A stretch of 63,019 nucleotides of DNA, from the NCBI GenBank assembly GCA_025361145.1, contig JANYAV010000016.1, positions 1-63,019 on the forward strand, in the 5' to 3' direction. A program made the translations under genes and the position numbers. The DNA comes from Dehalococcoidia bacterium. GTDB lineage: Bacteria > Chloroflexota > Dehalococcoidia > Dehalococcoidales > UBA3254. The notes beneath the pieces were generated by a model. It made no database searches. It was not told the DNA's origin and saw only the letters and a list, made by a program, of their open reading frames with translations. Position 1 is the first letter of the stretch; each line of letters begins with the position of its first letter. This document shows positions 51,342-59,412 of this stretch, piece after piece.

Positions 51342-52844
51342 CTAGTCCACGGCGTAGGCGTTGCGCAGCACTTCGGAAGGAGTAGTCATATTAGCCTTAA
51401 CTTTGAGCATGCCGTCCTTCAATAGAGTGAGCATCCCGCTCTTAAGCGCCTGTGCGCGCAACTCCGAAGTTGATGTACCTTTAATCAACCCCGTTCTGAT
51501 CTCGTCATTGATCTGTAATATTTCGAAGATGCCCATGCGCCCTCTATATCCGCTTTGGGAGCAGGCGGGACAGCCAGCCCCATACATGAATTCGGTGCGC
51601 TCATCGCGGGCTTCTCTGGTGTAAACCATTTGCTCAAGCAAAGAGACTCTGACAGGTCGGGCGCATTCGGGGCAGACACGGCGCACCATACGTTGCGCTA
51701 CAATGCCGGTTAAAGAAGAGGCTACCAGGAAGGGTTCGATGCCCAAATCCAATAGCCGGAAGACCACTCCTACAGCATCGTTGGCGTGTATAGATGACAG
51801 CACCAGGTGCCCGGTTAAAGCGGACTGAACAGCGATGTTGGCGGTTTCCGCGTCGCGGATTTCACCTACCAGTATGACGTTGGGGTCCAGGCGCAGGATC
51901 GAACGCAGACCGCTGGCAAAGGTCATGCCGGCCTTGGTATTGACCTGTATCTGATTGATGTTTTTAAAGCGGTATTCAACAGGGTCTTCTACAGTGATAA
52001 TGTTTCTGCCTATGCGATCCAGACAGTTGATGGAAGCGTATAGTGTTGTCGTCTTGCCGGCGCCGGTGGGGCCGCTAACCAGGATCATGCCGTAGGGCAC
52101 CTTTAGCATTTTTTCATAGGTGGTTAACGAATCATTGGAAAAACCCAACTCGGGCAGGGTCATAGTAGACCTGGCCTTATAAAGCAACCGTAAGGCAGCC
52201 ATCTCACCGTATACGGTAGGGGTGGTGCCGACACGGATATCGATAAATCTCCCCTTGGCTTCTACTGAGAACTGGCCGTCTTGAGGGCGGTGACGGTCCG
52301 CGATATTCATGTTAGCCAGTATTTTAATACGGGAGATCAGGGGAATACAGGTGGCTGGAGGTAAAGACAGAGCGTCTTGCAACGTACCGTCTATACGGTA
52401 GCGTACTCTTAATTTATCTTCTTGCGGCTGTAAATGAATATCGGAGGCGCGGGCTTTAACCGCTTCATCGATGATTAAGATTAGAGCTTGTGCGACAGGA
52501 GCGTCTGTAACAGTGGTCAAACGGATATGATCGCTATCGCCTTCCTCACCGGACGGGATATAGGAGACCTGTTTTTCTATCTCCGCGTAGGAGCGGTAGT
52601 TGAAATCAATGGCTTCTTGTATCTCGTCCCGTGGTGCTGCCTGTGGTTCTACACGCAGGTTACTTTGGTGGGCCAAGGCTTCCAGGGCAAAGATATCAGA
52701 AGGATTAACCATAGCCACAATAAGTGCGTTACCGCTGATTCTGACCGGAATGGCGTTATACTTACGCGCCATGTCCTCCGGAATCAAGGCGATCGCTTCA
52801 GGCTGCGGGAATTGTTTTCTTAAATTGATCCGAGCTTCAGACAT
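51342..52844 (-). CDS. pilB: Type IV pilus assembly ATPase PilB/GspE
   Basis: The hexameric ATPase that drives pilus extension, 500 residues. It starts with a single MshEN-type domain (about 15-85; ALIPEDMARKYNAIPV), then the ATPase: Walker A GPTGAGKT (258-265), the Asp box LVGEIRDAETANIAVQSALTGH, and the tetracysteine zinc site CPECARP and CPACSQSGYRGRMGIFEIL. It is shorter than the ~570-residue PilB proteins because of the reduced N-terminus. AAGGG precedes the ATG. It is the first gene of the minus-strand pilus operon. Confidence 0.93.
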   Translation of the reverse strand: MSEARINLRKQFPQPEAIALIPEDMARKYNAIPVRISGNALIVAMVNPSDIFALEALAHQSNLRVEPQAAPRDEIQEAIDFNYRSYAEIEKQVSYIPSGEEGDSDHIRLTTVTDAPVAQALILIIDEAVKARASDIHLQPQEDKLRVRYRIDGTLQDALSLPPATCIPLISRIKILANMNIADRHRPQDGQFSVEAKGRFIDIRVGTTPTVYGEMAALRLLYKARSTMTLPELGFSNDSLTTYEKMLKVPYGMILVSGPTGAGKTTTLYASINCLDRIGRNIITVEDPVEYRFKNINQIQVNTKAGMTFASGLRSILRLDPNVILVGEIRDAETANIAVQSALTGHLVLSSIHANDAVGVVFRLLDLGIEPFLVASSLTGIVAQRMVRRVCPECARPVRVSLLEQMVYTREARDERTEFMYGAGCPACSQSGYRGRMGIFEILQINDEIRTGLIKGTSTSELRAQALKSGMLTLLKDGMLKVKANMTTPSEVLRNAYAVD

Positions 52845-52999
52845 ACATTTACCCTTACTTTTCCAGTATAATTATGAAGGAACGTACAGGAAATTCTATA
52901 CTCAGTTGAGATCGGGAACAATAGCGATTTAGTCATGTGACCCTGACTTTGGTAATAGGTAATTAGGGTTGCAATTTAGAGAGTAATCCAGGATGCTGG

Positions 53000-53034
53000 T
53001 TGACAAATGAGGTAAAATGTAATATAAATATTAC
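53000..53034 (+). promoter_or_regulatory. Promoter and palindromic operator of the membrane/XRE operon
   Basis: Consensus -35 TTGACA (53000-53005), 17 bases, -10 TATAAA (53023-53028). A perfect 16-base palindrome GTAATATAAATATTAC (53019-53034) is centred on the -10, the right place for repression by the XRE regulator of this operon. Confidence 0.7.
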
Positions 53035-53092
53035 AAATAGTTAGAAATACACGACTTAATCTCGGCTAAATATTATTAAACGGAGATTATTG

Positions 53093-53575
53093 ATGAATAA
53101 TAGTGTGGTGATCTTCGTCCCTAATATCATCTTGTTAGCACTATTTATCATTATTCTCTGGCGGCGTCGTTCTTTAAAAGGATTTGACTGGGTGGCTCTG
53201 ATTACGATTGTGCTGGGTGTTTCATTACTGGCAGTAATTGCCACCAGGATCATACAGAGCCCTGACACGGATTCAAAATTCTTACAAATAGGTTTATTCC
53301 TGGTTCCGACGGTAATATTTATACTCTACCTTCTCTTTATTTTTCGCGTTCTGACTATCGAGATCGTCAAAAACAAACTGCATTTTGATGAACGTCTAAC
53401 TACCGTTAATGCTAAAAGTGCTCGTAATGCTTTGGTAGCCACCTATTTAAGCGCCGTGGTGAATTTGATACTTTTTCCTGATATAACACGAATATGGTTA
53501 CTGGGCATTCTCGCTTTCAGTCTAGTGGTTTATCTGCTGTCTCTGATCATTTATCATTACAGAAGTTTTGATTAG
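53093..53575 (+). CDS. Four-helix membrane protein paired with XRE regulator
   Basis: A 160-residue membrane protein with about four hydrophobic segments (7-24, 34-52, 66-88, and 118-152 as one or two helices). It resembles the DUF2178-type proteins often encoded beside small XRE regulators; the helices are the only firm feature. TTG 53090 is in frame, but GGAG fits ATG 53093. It lies 36 bases before the regulator. A sensor or anti-repressor role is possible, but not shown. Confidence 0.65.
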   Translation: MNNSVVIFVPNIILLALFIIILWRRRSLKGFDWVALITIVLGVSLLAVIATRIIQSPDTDSKFLQIGLFLVPTVIFILYLLFIFRVLTIEIVKNKLHFDERLTTVNAKSARNALVATYLSAVVNLILFPDITRIWLLGILAFSLVVYLLSLIIYHYRSFD

Positions 53576-53611
53576 GCAGCAGCTTATCAATTTTGTTTTA
53601 AGTATTGCTTT

Positions 53612-53818
53612 ATGATAATTAAAACTAGAATTAAAGAACTCAGGGCCAGACTAAATTTAACCCAGGATGAACTGGCAGAAAAGGTGGGTGTGACCCGCCA
53701 GACTTTGCTTTATCTGGAAAAGGGCAAATACAATCCTTCTCTGTTCCTGGCCTATAAGGTAGCTGAAGTTCTCAAGTCTACCATAGAAGATGTCTTCATT
53801 ATTGAAGATGATCCCTGA
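53612..53818 (+). CDS. Small XRE-family transcriptional regulator
   Basis: A 68-residue Cro/CI-type helix-turn-helix protein. The HTH spans about 16-37 ([20 protein letters not shown]), followed by [16 protein letters not shown] and IEDVF. It has no ligand domain. It belongs to the YozG-like group of minimal regulators found with membrane proteins. It is second in an operon whose promoter carries a perfect palindrome, so autoregulation is likely. Confidence 0.88.
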   Translation: MIIKTRIKELRARLNLTQDELAEKVGVTRQTLLYLEKGKYNPSLFLAYKVAEVLKSTIEDVFIIEDDP

Positions 53819-53847
53819 TCGTTAAAACCGAATCAAAACGTGCACGT

Positions 53848-53876
53848 TTGTAGATACTTTTAAAAACAGGTATAAT
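53848..53876 (+). promoter_or_regulatory. ino1 promoter
   Basis: Consensus TATAAT (53871-53876) with a weak -35 TTGTAG at 17 bases. RNA should start at about 53881-53884, the first base of the structured leader. Confidence 0.5.
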
Positions 53877-53880
53877 AGGC

Positions 53881-53937
53881 GCTGGGTTGTGCGAGTAAGC
53901 CAACCGGCTTGTCAGCCAGGACTAGAGTCCACCCGGC
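53881..53937 (+). ncRNA. Structured ino1 leader, candidate riboregulator
   Basis: Three helices can form a compact three-way junction. P1 is GCTGGGT (53881-53887) with ACCCGGC (53931-53937). P2 is AAGCC/GGCTT (53897-53910, loop AACC). P3 is GGAC/GTCC (53919-53930, loop TAGA). An alternative hairpin GGCT/AGCC (53906-53917) competes with P2. The ribosome site AGGAGG follows at 53944-53949. I do not recognise a known riboswitch class. Evidence is base pairing by eye only. Confidence 0.45.
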
Positions 53938-53957
53938 AGCAAAAGGAGGAGTATTTC

Positions 53958-55115
53958 TTGGGTAAAATTAATGTAGCTATTATCGGTGTAGGAAATTGCG
54001 CATCATCATTGGTTCAGGGTGTTCATTATTATCGCAACGCTAAAGAAGGCGATGATATTCCCGGGCTTATGCATGTCACTCTGGGTGGCTATCATATCAG
54101 CGATATTAATTTTGTAGCTGCTATTGATATTGATATCACCAAAGTTGGCAAGGACCTCTCAGAAGCTATTTATGCCGCTCCTAATAATACATATAAGTTT
54201 TGCGATGTTCCTCATACCGGAGTAAAGGTTGTTCGTGGTATGACTCATGACAGTCTGGGTAAATATTTATCTCAAGTCATTGTAAAAGCTCCCGGTGAGA
54301 CCGCTAATATCGTCAAGATTTTAAAAGATAACAAGGTAGATGTGGTACTTAACTACCTTCCTGTTGGTAGCGAATCGGCTACCAAGTGGTATGTTGAGCA
54401 GATTCTTAACGCGGGCTGCGCCATGGTAAACTGCATCCCGGTATTCATCGGCAGCAGAAAAGATTGGAGTGATCGCTTTGCGGCCAAAGGTTTGCCCATT
54501 ATCGGTGACGATATTAAATCTCAGGTGGGAGCGACCATCGTCCATCGTGTTTTAACCAAGTTGTTTGTTGACCGCGGCGTCAAACTGGAAAAGACTTATC
54601 AACTTAATTTTGGCGGCAATACCGATTTCTTGAATATGCTAGAAAGGGAAAGACTGGAATCCAAGAAGATCTCAAAGACTGGCGCCGTAACTTCTCAACT
54701 ACCTTACAAGTTGCCGCCCGGGGATATCCACGTTGGTCCCAGCGATTATGTGCCTTTCTTGTTGGATCGCAAATTCTGCCATATTAGGATGGAAGGCCGC
54801 ACTTTTGGTGATGTACCGTTGCTGGTGGAAACCAAACTGGAAGTCTGGGATAGCCCCAATTCCGCCGGCGTAGTAATTGATGCTATTCGCTGCTGCAAAC
54901 TGGCGCTGGATAATGGACTCAAGGGTGAGTTGATTGGTCCGTCTTCCTATTTTATGAAGACACCCATGACCCAATTTTCGGATTCGGAAGCTCATCGATT
55001 GACTCAGGAGTTTATTGCCACTTACGCTCAGAAAGCTCCCGCTGTAGAAAAGAAAGCTAAAGCTCCTGTAATTGAAAAGAAAGCCAAAGCTTCCAATTCG
55101 AAAAAGGCCAAATAA
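53958..55115 (+). CDS. ino1: Inositol-3-phosphate synthase
   Basis: Converts glucose 6-phosphate to inositol phosphate with bound NAD. 385 residues: the Rossmann motif is [15 protein letters not shown], and [37 protein letters not shown] and [11 protein letters not shown] are family blocks. The end is a Lys/Ala-rich tail (about 30 residues) not needed for the fold. The start is TTG: AGGAGG lies 8 bases upstream and the protein then opens with GKINVAIIG. It heads a run with pimA-like and PI synthase genes, so the product feeds phosphatidylinositol lipids. A structured leader precedes it. Confidence 0.93.
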   Translation: MGKINVAIIGVGNCASSLVQGVHYYRNAKEGDDIPGLMHVTLGGYHISDINFVAAIDIDITKVGKDLSEAIYAAPNNTYKFCDVPHTGVKVVRGMTHDSLGKYLSQVIVKAPGETANIVKILKDNKVDVVLNYLPVGSESATKWYVEQILNAGCAMVNCIPVFIGSRKDWSDRFAAKGLPIIGDDIKSQVGATIVHRVLTKLFVDRGVKLEKTYQLNFGGNTDFLNMLERERLESKKISKTGAVTSQLPYKLPPGDIHVGPSDYVPFLLDRKFCHIRMEGRTFGDVPLLVETKLEVWDSPNSAGVVIDAIRCCKLALDNGLKGELIGPSSYFMKTPMTQFSDSEAHRLTQEFIATYAQKAPAVEKKAKAPVIEKKAKASNSKKAK

Positions 55116-55148
55116 AAAAGCTCAGGTAAAGGAATACAGACACAGCGG

Positions 55149-56288
55149 ATGAAAATCGCACTGGTTTCGCCGTATGATTTTTCCTATCCGGGTGGGGTGT
55201 GCCGTCACATTAGCAGCCTCGAGTACTACTTTACCCGAATGGGGCATGTAGTTAAGATTATCGCACCGGCTTCCACTCCTGTAACCGGTTATGGCGATCG
55301 TTTTATCGCGATAGGGACACCGAGGCCGATTCCGGCCAGCGGATCCATTGCGCGTATCACCATTTCGCTTAATTTGGCTGAAAAGGTCAAAGAAGTTTTA
55401 GAAAAAGAAAAGTTTGATATTATTCATTTACATGAACCACTGGTCCCCACTTTATGTCCAACTGTGTTAAGGCTCTCCAAAACCGTTAATGTAGGCACTT
55501 TTCACGCGACTGAAAGCAAGCCCAGCTATCGCTGGGCTAAGCCCTTCTTAATGAGTGGTTTGTATAAAAAATGGTTTAATAAATTAGATGGGCGTATAGC
55601 TGTCTCCCGTCCCGCTCTGGACTACGTTAATAAACACTACCCGTGCAACTACGATATTATCCCCAATGGCATTGAACTGGATGATTTCAGACCTGATCTG
55701 GAGCCGCTGCCTGAATTCATGGACGGCAAAATTAATCTGCTTTTCGTGGGTCGTATGGAAAAGCGGAAGGGGTTGGAGTATCTCTTAAAGGCCTACCGTT
55801 TAATCAAGCCTGATTGTCCGGATTGCCGTTTGATAATTGTAGGTCCCGGGACACACTCGCGTGAAAAATATGAAAAAATGGTAGCGGAAGCCGGGTTGGC
55901 GGACGTGGTATTTGCCGGTAATGTGGATTATAAAATCTTGCCCAGATATTACAGGACCGCTCATATATTCTGCGCCCCAGCCACAGGACACGAGAGTTTC
56001 GGTATTATTCTATTGGAAGCCATGGCGGTGGGTACGCCCGTGGTAGCTTCCCGTATTTCGGGATATGCCAGCGTAATGACTGATGAACAAGAGGGGTTGC
56101 TGGTACCTCCCAAGCAGGAAGTTCCCCTGGCCCAGGCGATCGCCCGCCTGATGAAGAATCCCGGTCTACGTCAACAGTTGGGGCAAAACGGGATTCAGAC
56201 CTCTTCAAAATATGGCTGGCCAGGTGTTTCACAGAGGGTTATGGACTATTATACCAGGACAATCATCTCAAAAAGCGTCAAAGTTTAA
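55149..56288 (+). CDS. GT4 glycosyltransferase, PimA-like phosphatidylinositol mannosyltransferase
   Basis: A GT-B glycosyltransferase of 379 residues. The N-terminal domain has SPYDFSYPGGVCRHI, GSIARI, HLHEPLVPTL and GTFHA, closely following the actinobacterial PimA pattern. The C-terminal domain has FVGRMEKRKGLEYLL and the GT4 donor site ESFGIILLEAMAVGTPVV. It would transfer mannose from GDP-mannose to phosphatidylinositol at the inner membrane face. Genes for inositol phosphate and PI synthesis flank it, supporting this role. Confidence 0.83.
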   Translation: MKIALVSPYDFSYPGGVCRHISSLEYYFTRMGHVVKIIAPASTPVTGYGDRFIAIGTPRPIPASGSIARITISLNLAEKVKEVLEKEKFDIIHLHEPLVPTLCPTVLRLSKTVNVGTFHATESKPSYRWAKPFLMSGLYKKWFNKLDGRIAVSRPALDYVNKHYPCNYDIIPNGIELDDFRPDLEPLPEFMDGKINLLFVGRMEKRKGLEYLLKAYRLIKPDCPDCRLIIVGPGTHSREKYEKMVAEAGLADVVFAGNVDYKILPRYYRTAHIFCAPATGHESFGIILLEAMAVGTPVVASRISGYASVMTDEQEGLLVPPKQEVPLAQAIARLMKNPGLRQQLGQNGIQTSSKYGWPGVSQRVMDYYTRTIISKSVKV

Positions 56289-56364
56289 GCGGTTGTCCAG
56301 GGAGTCACCTAGCTTCTTCTGGCCAGCCTTTCCAGTTAACAAATATGCTACGGGGAGGGTCAAA

Positions 56365-57000
56365 ATCTCAACTGCAAACCAGACCAATAAATCTACTGCG
56401 AAATTGCAAGTTTTCAGGAAGTCAATTGCCGTGATACTCACCAAACCGGTTGTCACACTCTTGGCAAAAACCGGAGTTACACCCAACATGGTGACCTGGT
56501 TCGGCTTTGTTTTGATATTGGCCGCAGCTGTGCTGGCAGGGATGGGGCTTTTGGTGGCTGCTGGTTGTGTCCTAGTGGTATCGGGTTATTTTGATATCAT
56601 AGACGGGGCACTGGCCCGTGGTACTAATCAGGTAACGCGTTATGGAGCAGTGCTGGACTCTACTCTGGACAGGGTTTCTGAGGCAGTCATTTTGCTGGGC
56701 ATCGCGGCTTTTTATCTTTTTAATCCCGCGGCCCATTTTGAGTGGATCGTGCTTTTGATTGGATTGGCAATATTGGGTTCTTTCCTGGTCAGCTACGTCC
56801 GTGCCCGGGCGGAGGGTATCGGCCTGGAGTGTCAGGTAGGGATATTTACAAGAACGGAGAGAGTGATTATACTGGCCTTGGGTCTTTTATTCAGCGGAAT
56901 TGATATGCTGCTGGTCGTTGTTCTTATTATTATAACGGTACTGAGTTTAGTGACTATTATGCAGAGAATGGCGTATGTGGCCAAACAATTAAAGAAGTAA
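56365..57000 (+). CDS. CDP-alcohol phosphotransferase, probable PI(-phosphate) synthase; start uncertain
   Basis: A membrane enzyme of about 211 residues and six helices. The CDP-alcohol signature D-G-x2-A-R-x8-G-x3-D-x3-D is perfect (from DGALARG to DSTLD). Next to ino1 and pimA it most likely joins CDP-diacylglycerol to inositol phosphate. The frame opens far upstream (an ATG at 56212 lies inside the pimA-like gene), but homologues begin near TKPVVTLLAKTGVTPN. GGGGAGG at 56352-56358 is placed 6 bases before an in-frame ATC (56365); TTG 56404 and GTG 56431 are alternatives with poorer sites. Confidence 0.82.
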   Translation: MSTANQTNKSTAKLQVFRKSIAVILTKPVVTLLAKTGVTPNMVTWFGFVLILAAAVLAGMGLLVAAGCVLVVSGYFDIIDGALARGTNQVTRYGAVLDSTLDRVSEAVILLGIAAFYLFNPAAHFEWIVLLIGLAILGSFLVSYVRARAEGIGLECQVGIFTRTERVIILALGLLFSGIDMLLVVVLIIITVLSLVTIMQRMAYVAKQLKK

Positions 57001-57026
57001 AGAAATCGGAACTCGGGGGGTACACA

Positions 57027-58310
57027 ATGTCCGTAATTGCTGTGGTTGGGGCTCAATGGGGCGATGAAGGCAAAGGTAAAATCATCGATATGCTGGCGGA
57101 ACAAGCTTCTCTAGTTGTACGTTATTCAGGTGGAGATAATGCCGGGCATACAGTGATCAATAATCAGGGTGAATTTAAACTGCATATTGTACCCTCAGGT
57201 GTATTTTACGCGCATACCACCTGTATTATCGGCAATGGTGTGGTAATCAATCCCACAGTTTTGCTGGGTGAGATGGACGAATTGAAGAAACGCGGTGTGG
57301 ATATCAGCCGTCTTTATATCAGCGATCGCGCTCATCTTATTATGCCTTATCATATCTTACTGGATGGGTTGGAGGAGGATGCTCTGGGGTCTAAGGCCCT
57401 GGGCACTACCCGCAAAGGGGTAGGTCCAGCCTTTACCGATAAAGCAGCCCGTTTGGGTATTCGGATGGGAGATTTACTGGATAAAGCGGGTTTCAAGAGC
57501 CGGCTTGAAACAGTGTTGACTGGCAAGAATCAGATACTGACCAAGGTTTATGGAGTCAAACCGCTTTCCTTAAAGACAATCTTTGACCAATATTGTGAGT
57601 TTGCTAACCGATTGTCTCCATATATCTGTGAAACTACCTCAATGCTGGAAAAAGCGGCAGTTAATCGCGAGATAGTTTTATTAGAGGGAGCCCAGGGCGT
57701 TTTATTGGATCCGGATTTTGGGACTTATCCTTTTACAACTTCTTCTTCGCCTATGGCTGCGGGAGCTTGTCTGGGTGCGGGTATCAGTCCGATGCGGGTC
57801 AAGCATGTTCTGGCAGTTTTTAAAGCCTATTGCACCAGGGTCGGCAGCGGACCAATGCCTACTGAATTAAAAGATAAAACTGGAGATGCTATTCGACAGT
57901 GTGGTCACGAGTACGGTACTACTACCGGTCGCCCCCGCCGCTGCGGATGGTTTGATGGGGTGGCAGCCGCTTTCAGCAATCGTATTAACGGCTATAATGG
58001 TATCGCTTTAACCCGGCTGGATGTTCTGGACCAATTCCCTGAGCTTAAGATTTGCACAGCTTATAAGCTGGATGGCAAAACCATTCATGAGTTTCCCAGC
58101 AGTGTGGCTGAAGTGGGTAGGTGTCAACCTATTTATGAGGAAATGGAGGGCTGGATGACCGATATCAGTGATATCCGTCAGTATGCGCGCTTACCGGCAG
58201 CTGCCCGGCGCTATATCCGCAGGCTGGAAGAGCTTTGCGGCAGTCCGGCAAAATTGGTTTCCGTCGGTCCAAAACGCGACGAGACTATCATTCGTTCCTC
58301 TCTGGTTTAA
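57027..58310 (+). CDS. purA: Adenylosuccinate synthetase
   Basis: Joins IMP and aspartate using GTP in AMP synthesis. 427 residues with GAQWGDEGKGKI at 8-19, the IMP loop GDNAGHTV, GTTRKGVGPAF and GTTTGRPRRCGWFD. The length is standard. GGGGGGT precedes the ATG. It follows the PI synthase gene by 26 bases and may be cotranscribed; a strong terminator closes the run. Confidence 0.97.
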   Translation: MSVIAVVGAQWGDEGKGKIIDMLAEQASLVVRYSGGDNAGHTVINNQGEFKLHIVPSGVFYAHTTCIIGNGVVINPTVLLGEMDELKKRGVDISRLYISDRAHLIMPYHILLDGLEEDALGSKALGTTRKGVGPAFTDKAARLGIRMGDLLDKAGFKSRLETVLTGKNQILTKVYGVKPLSLKTIFDQYCEFANRLSPYICETTSMLEKAAVNREIVLLEGAQGVLLDPDFGTYPFTTSSSPMAAGACLGAGISPMRVKHVLAVFKAYCTRVGSGPMPTELKDKTGDAIRQCGHEYGTTTGRPRRCGWFDGVAAAFSNRINGYNGIALTRLDVLDQFPELKICTAYKLDGKTIHEFPSSVAEVGRCQPIYEEMEGWMTDISDIRQYARLPAAARRYIRRLEELCGSPAKLVSVGPKRDETIIRSSLV

Positions 58311-58329
58311 TTTAAATCAGTCCGATCCA

Positions 58330-58364
58330 ATCCCCTCTATTGATATCAATAGAGGGGATTTTTA
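58330..58364 (+). terminator. Intrinsic terminator after purA
   Basis: Perfect 30-base palindrome with arms ATCCCCTCTATTGAT/ATCAATAGAGGGGAT, followed by TTTTTATT. The closest bases must open to form the loop. Confidence 0.92.
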
Positions 58365-58497
58365 TTATTAAAAGTATTTTCCACCTTTTAAGACCCATCA
58401 AGGACTAAATACCCATAAGAAAAAGGACTAAATAGATATTGTTCACATAATGGATGATTGCTAAACTCAAATGTGGCCAGGCGGGGGAAAAGGGTTT

Positions 58498-58518
58498 ATG
58501 CAAGTATATAGATTATGA
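58498..58518 (+). CDS. Possible 6-residue upstream mini-ORF
   Basis: ATG-CAA-GTA-TAT-AGA-TTA-TGA (MQVYRL) begins after AAAAGGG and its stop overlaps the tandem ATGATG of the next prepilin gene, which has no ribosome site of its own. Termination and restart could supply ribosomes. Short and unproven. Confidence 0.3.
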   Translation: MQVYRL

Positions 58519-58904
58519 TGAAACAACAGGGTTTCTCTTTAATTGAGGTTCTTTTGGCAATGGCTATCGTGGGTATACTAGTAACTGCCATCCCTGGTGG
58601 CTTATCAGTGGCTCATAAAACAACCATAATTAGTAACGAACTCACCACGACTGAGAGTATCGGCCGCAGCCAGATGGATTATATCCAGAACCAAACTTAT
58701 GATAAAACCAATAATCCGCCTGTTTACGCTGTATTATCCAATTTGCCCATTGGTTATAGCATCACATCCATGGCTGCGCGGTTGGATCCCCTGGGAGATG
58801 GCACTGCCAACGACGATGGCATTCAGAAGATTACCATAAATGTAAAACACGGGACTGAGACCGTTTATACTCTGGTAGATTTCAAAGGGAACCTTGTTCG
58901 GTGA
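58515..58904 (+). CDS. Type IV prepilin-like protein (PilV-type)
   Basis: A 129-residue minor pilin. The class III signal is MMKQQG with cleavage before FSLIEV, Glu at +5, then a hydrophobic helix (to about 28). The rest is a small pilin head. It starts a set of three genes (with the next prepilin and a PilX-like protein) that would prime pilus assembly. It has no direct Shine-Dalgarno and may depend on the mini-ORF upstream. Confidence 0.82.
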   Translation: MMKQQGFSLIEVLLAMAIVGILVTAIPGGLSVAHKTTIISNELTTTESIGRSQMDYIQNQTYDKTNNPPVYAVLSNLPIGYSITSMAARLDPLGDGTANDDGIQKITINVKHGTETVYTLVDFKGNLVR

Positions 58905-58911
58905 GAAGGAT

Positions 58912-59406
58912 ATGATAGCGGAGATTAAGAAACATAAAGCTTTCACATTAATCGAAATGATTATTGCGGTGGCGCTGGTCGGAATTCTAGGCGCGGGTAT
59001 CACTACCTTCACCGTGCAGACGATTACGGAAACTAAACGAAGCAGTAATCATATGCAGGTTATCCAACAGCTACAGAACGCTGGTTTTTGGGTGAGCCGC
59101 GATGTTCAAATGGCCCAGACTGTGACACCGGGCCCCAGTGCGGGGTTTCCTCTTCAGGTAAACTGGACAGATCAAAATCTAAATACTTTTCAAGTTACCT
59201 TCAGTTTAAGTGGTGGCGTCATTAAGCGCAGCCTGGTTAAAAATGGTCAGGCAGCCGTGACCACCACGGTTGCGCAGTTTATAGACTCAACTCCCAGTCT
59301 CACTAACTGTACCTATGCCAATAATCTTCTCACCTTCAATATAACCTCTAAGCTGGGGAAATCAAGTATGAGCAGGACTTATAAAATTAATAAAAGACCG
59401 GGGTAA
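58912..59406 (+). CDS. Type IV prepilin-like protein
   Basis: A 164-residue minor pilin. The signal is MIAEIKKHKA with cleavage before FTLIEM (Ala in place of the usual Gly before the cut) and Glu at +5. Then come the pilin helix and a head rich in Thr and Ser. TTG 58894 is in frame, overlapping the gene before, but ATG 58912 gives a normal leader. It starts 7 bases after the preceding stop. Confidence 0.82.
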   Translation: MIAEIKKHKAFTLIEMIIAVALVGILGAGITTFTVQTITETKRSSNHMQVIQQLQNAGFWVSRDVQMAQTVTPGPSAGFPLQVNWTDQNLNTFQVTFSLSGGVIKRSLVKNGQAAVTTTVAQFIDSTPSLTNCTYANNLLTFNITSKLGKSSMSRTYKINKRPG

Positions 59407-59412
59407 AAGACG

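Noticed and set aside
53889-53957. N-terminal extension of inositol phosphate synthase starting at 53889
   Set aside because: These codons fall in the structured leader; AGGAGG at 53944-53949 and the family N-terminus both indicate TTG 53958.
56212-56364. Upstream part of the PI synthase frame as a real N-terminal extension
   Set aside because: It overlaps the end of the pimA-like gene, has no resemblance to the enzyme family, and a good ribosome site lies after it.
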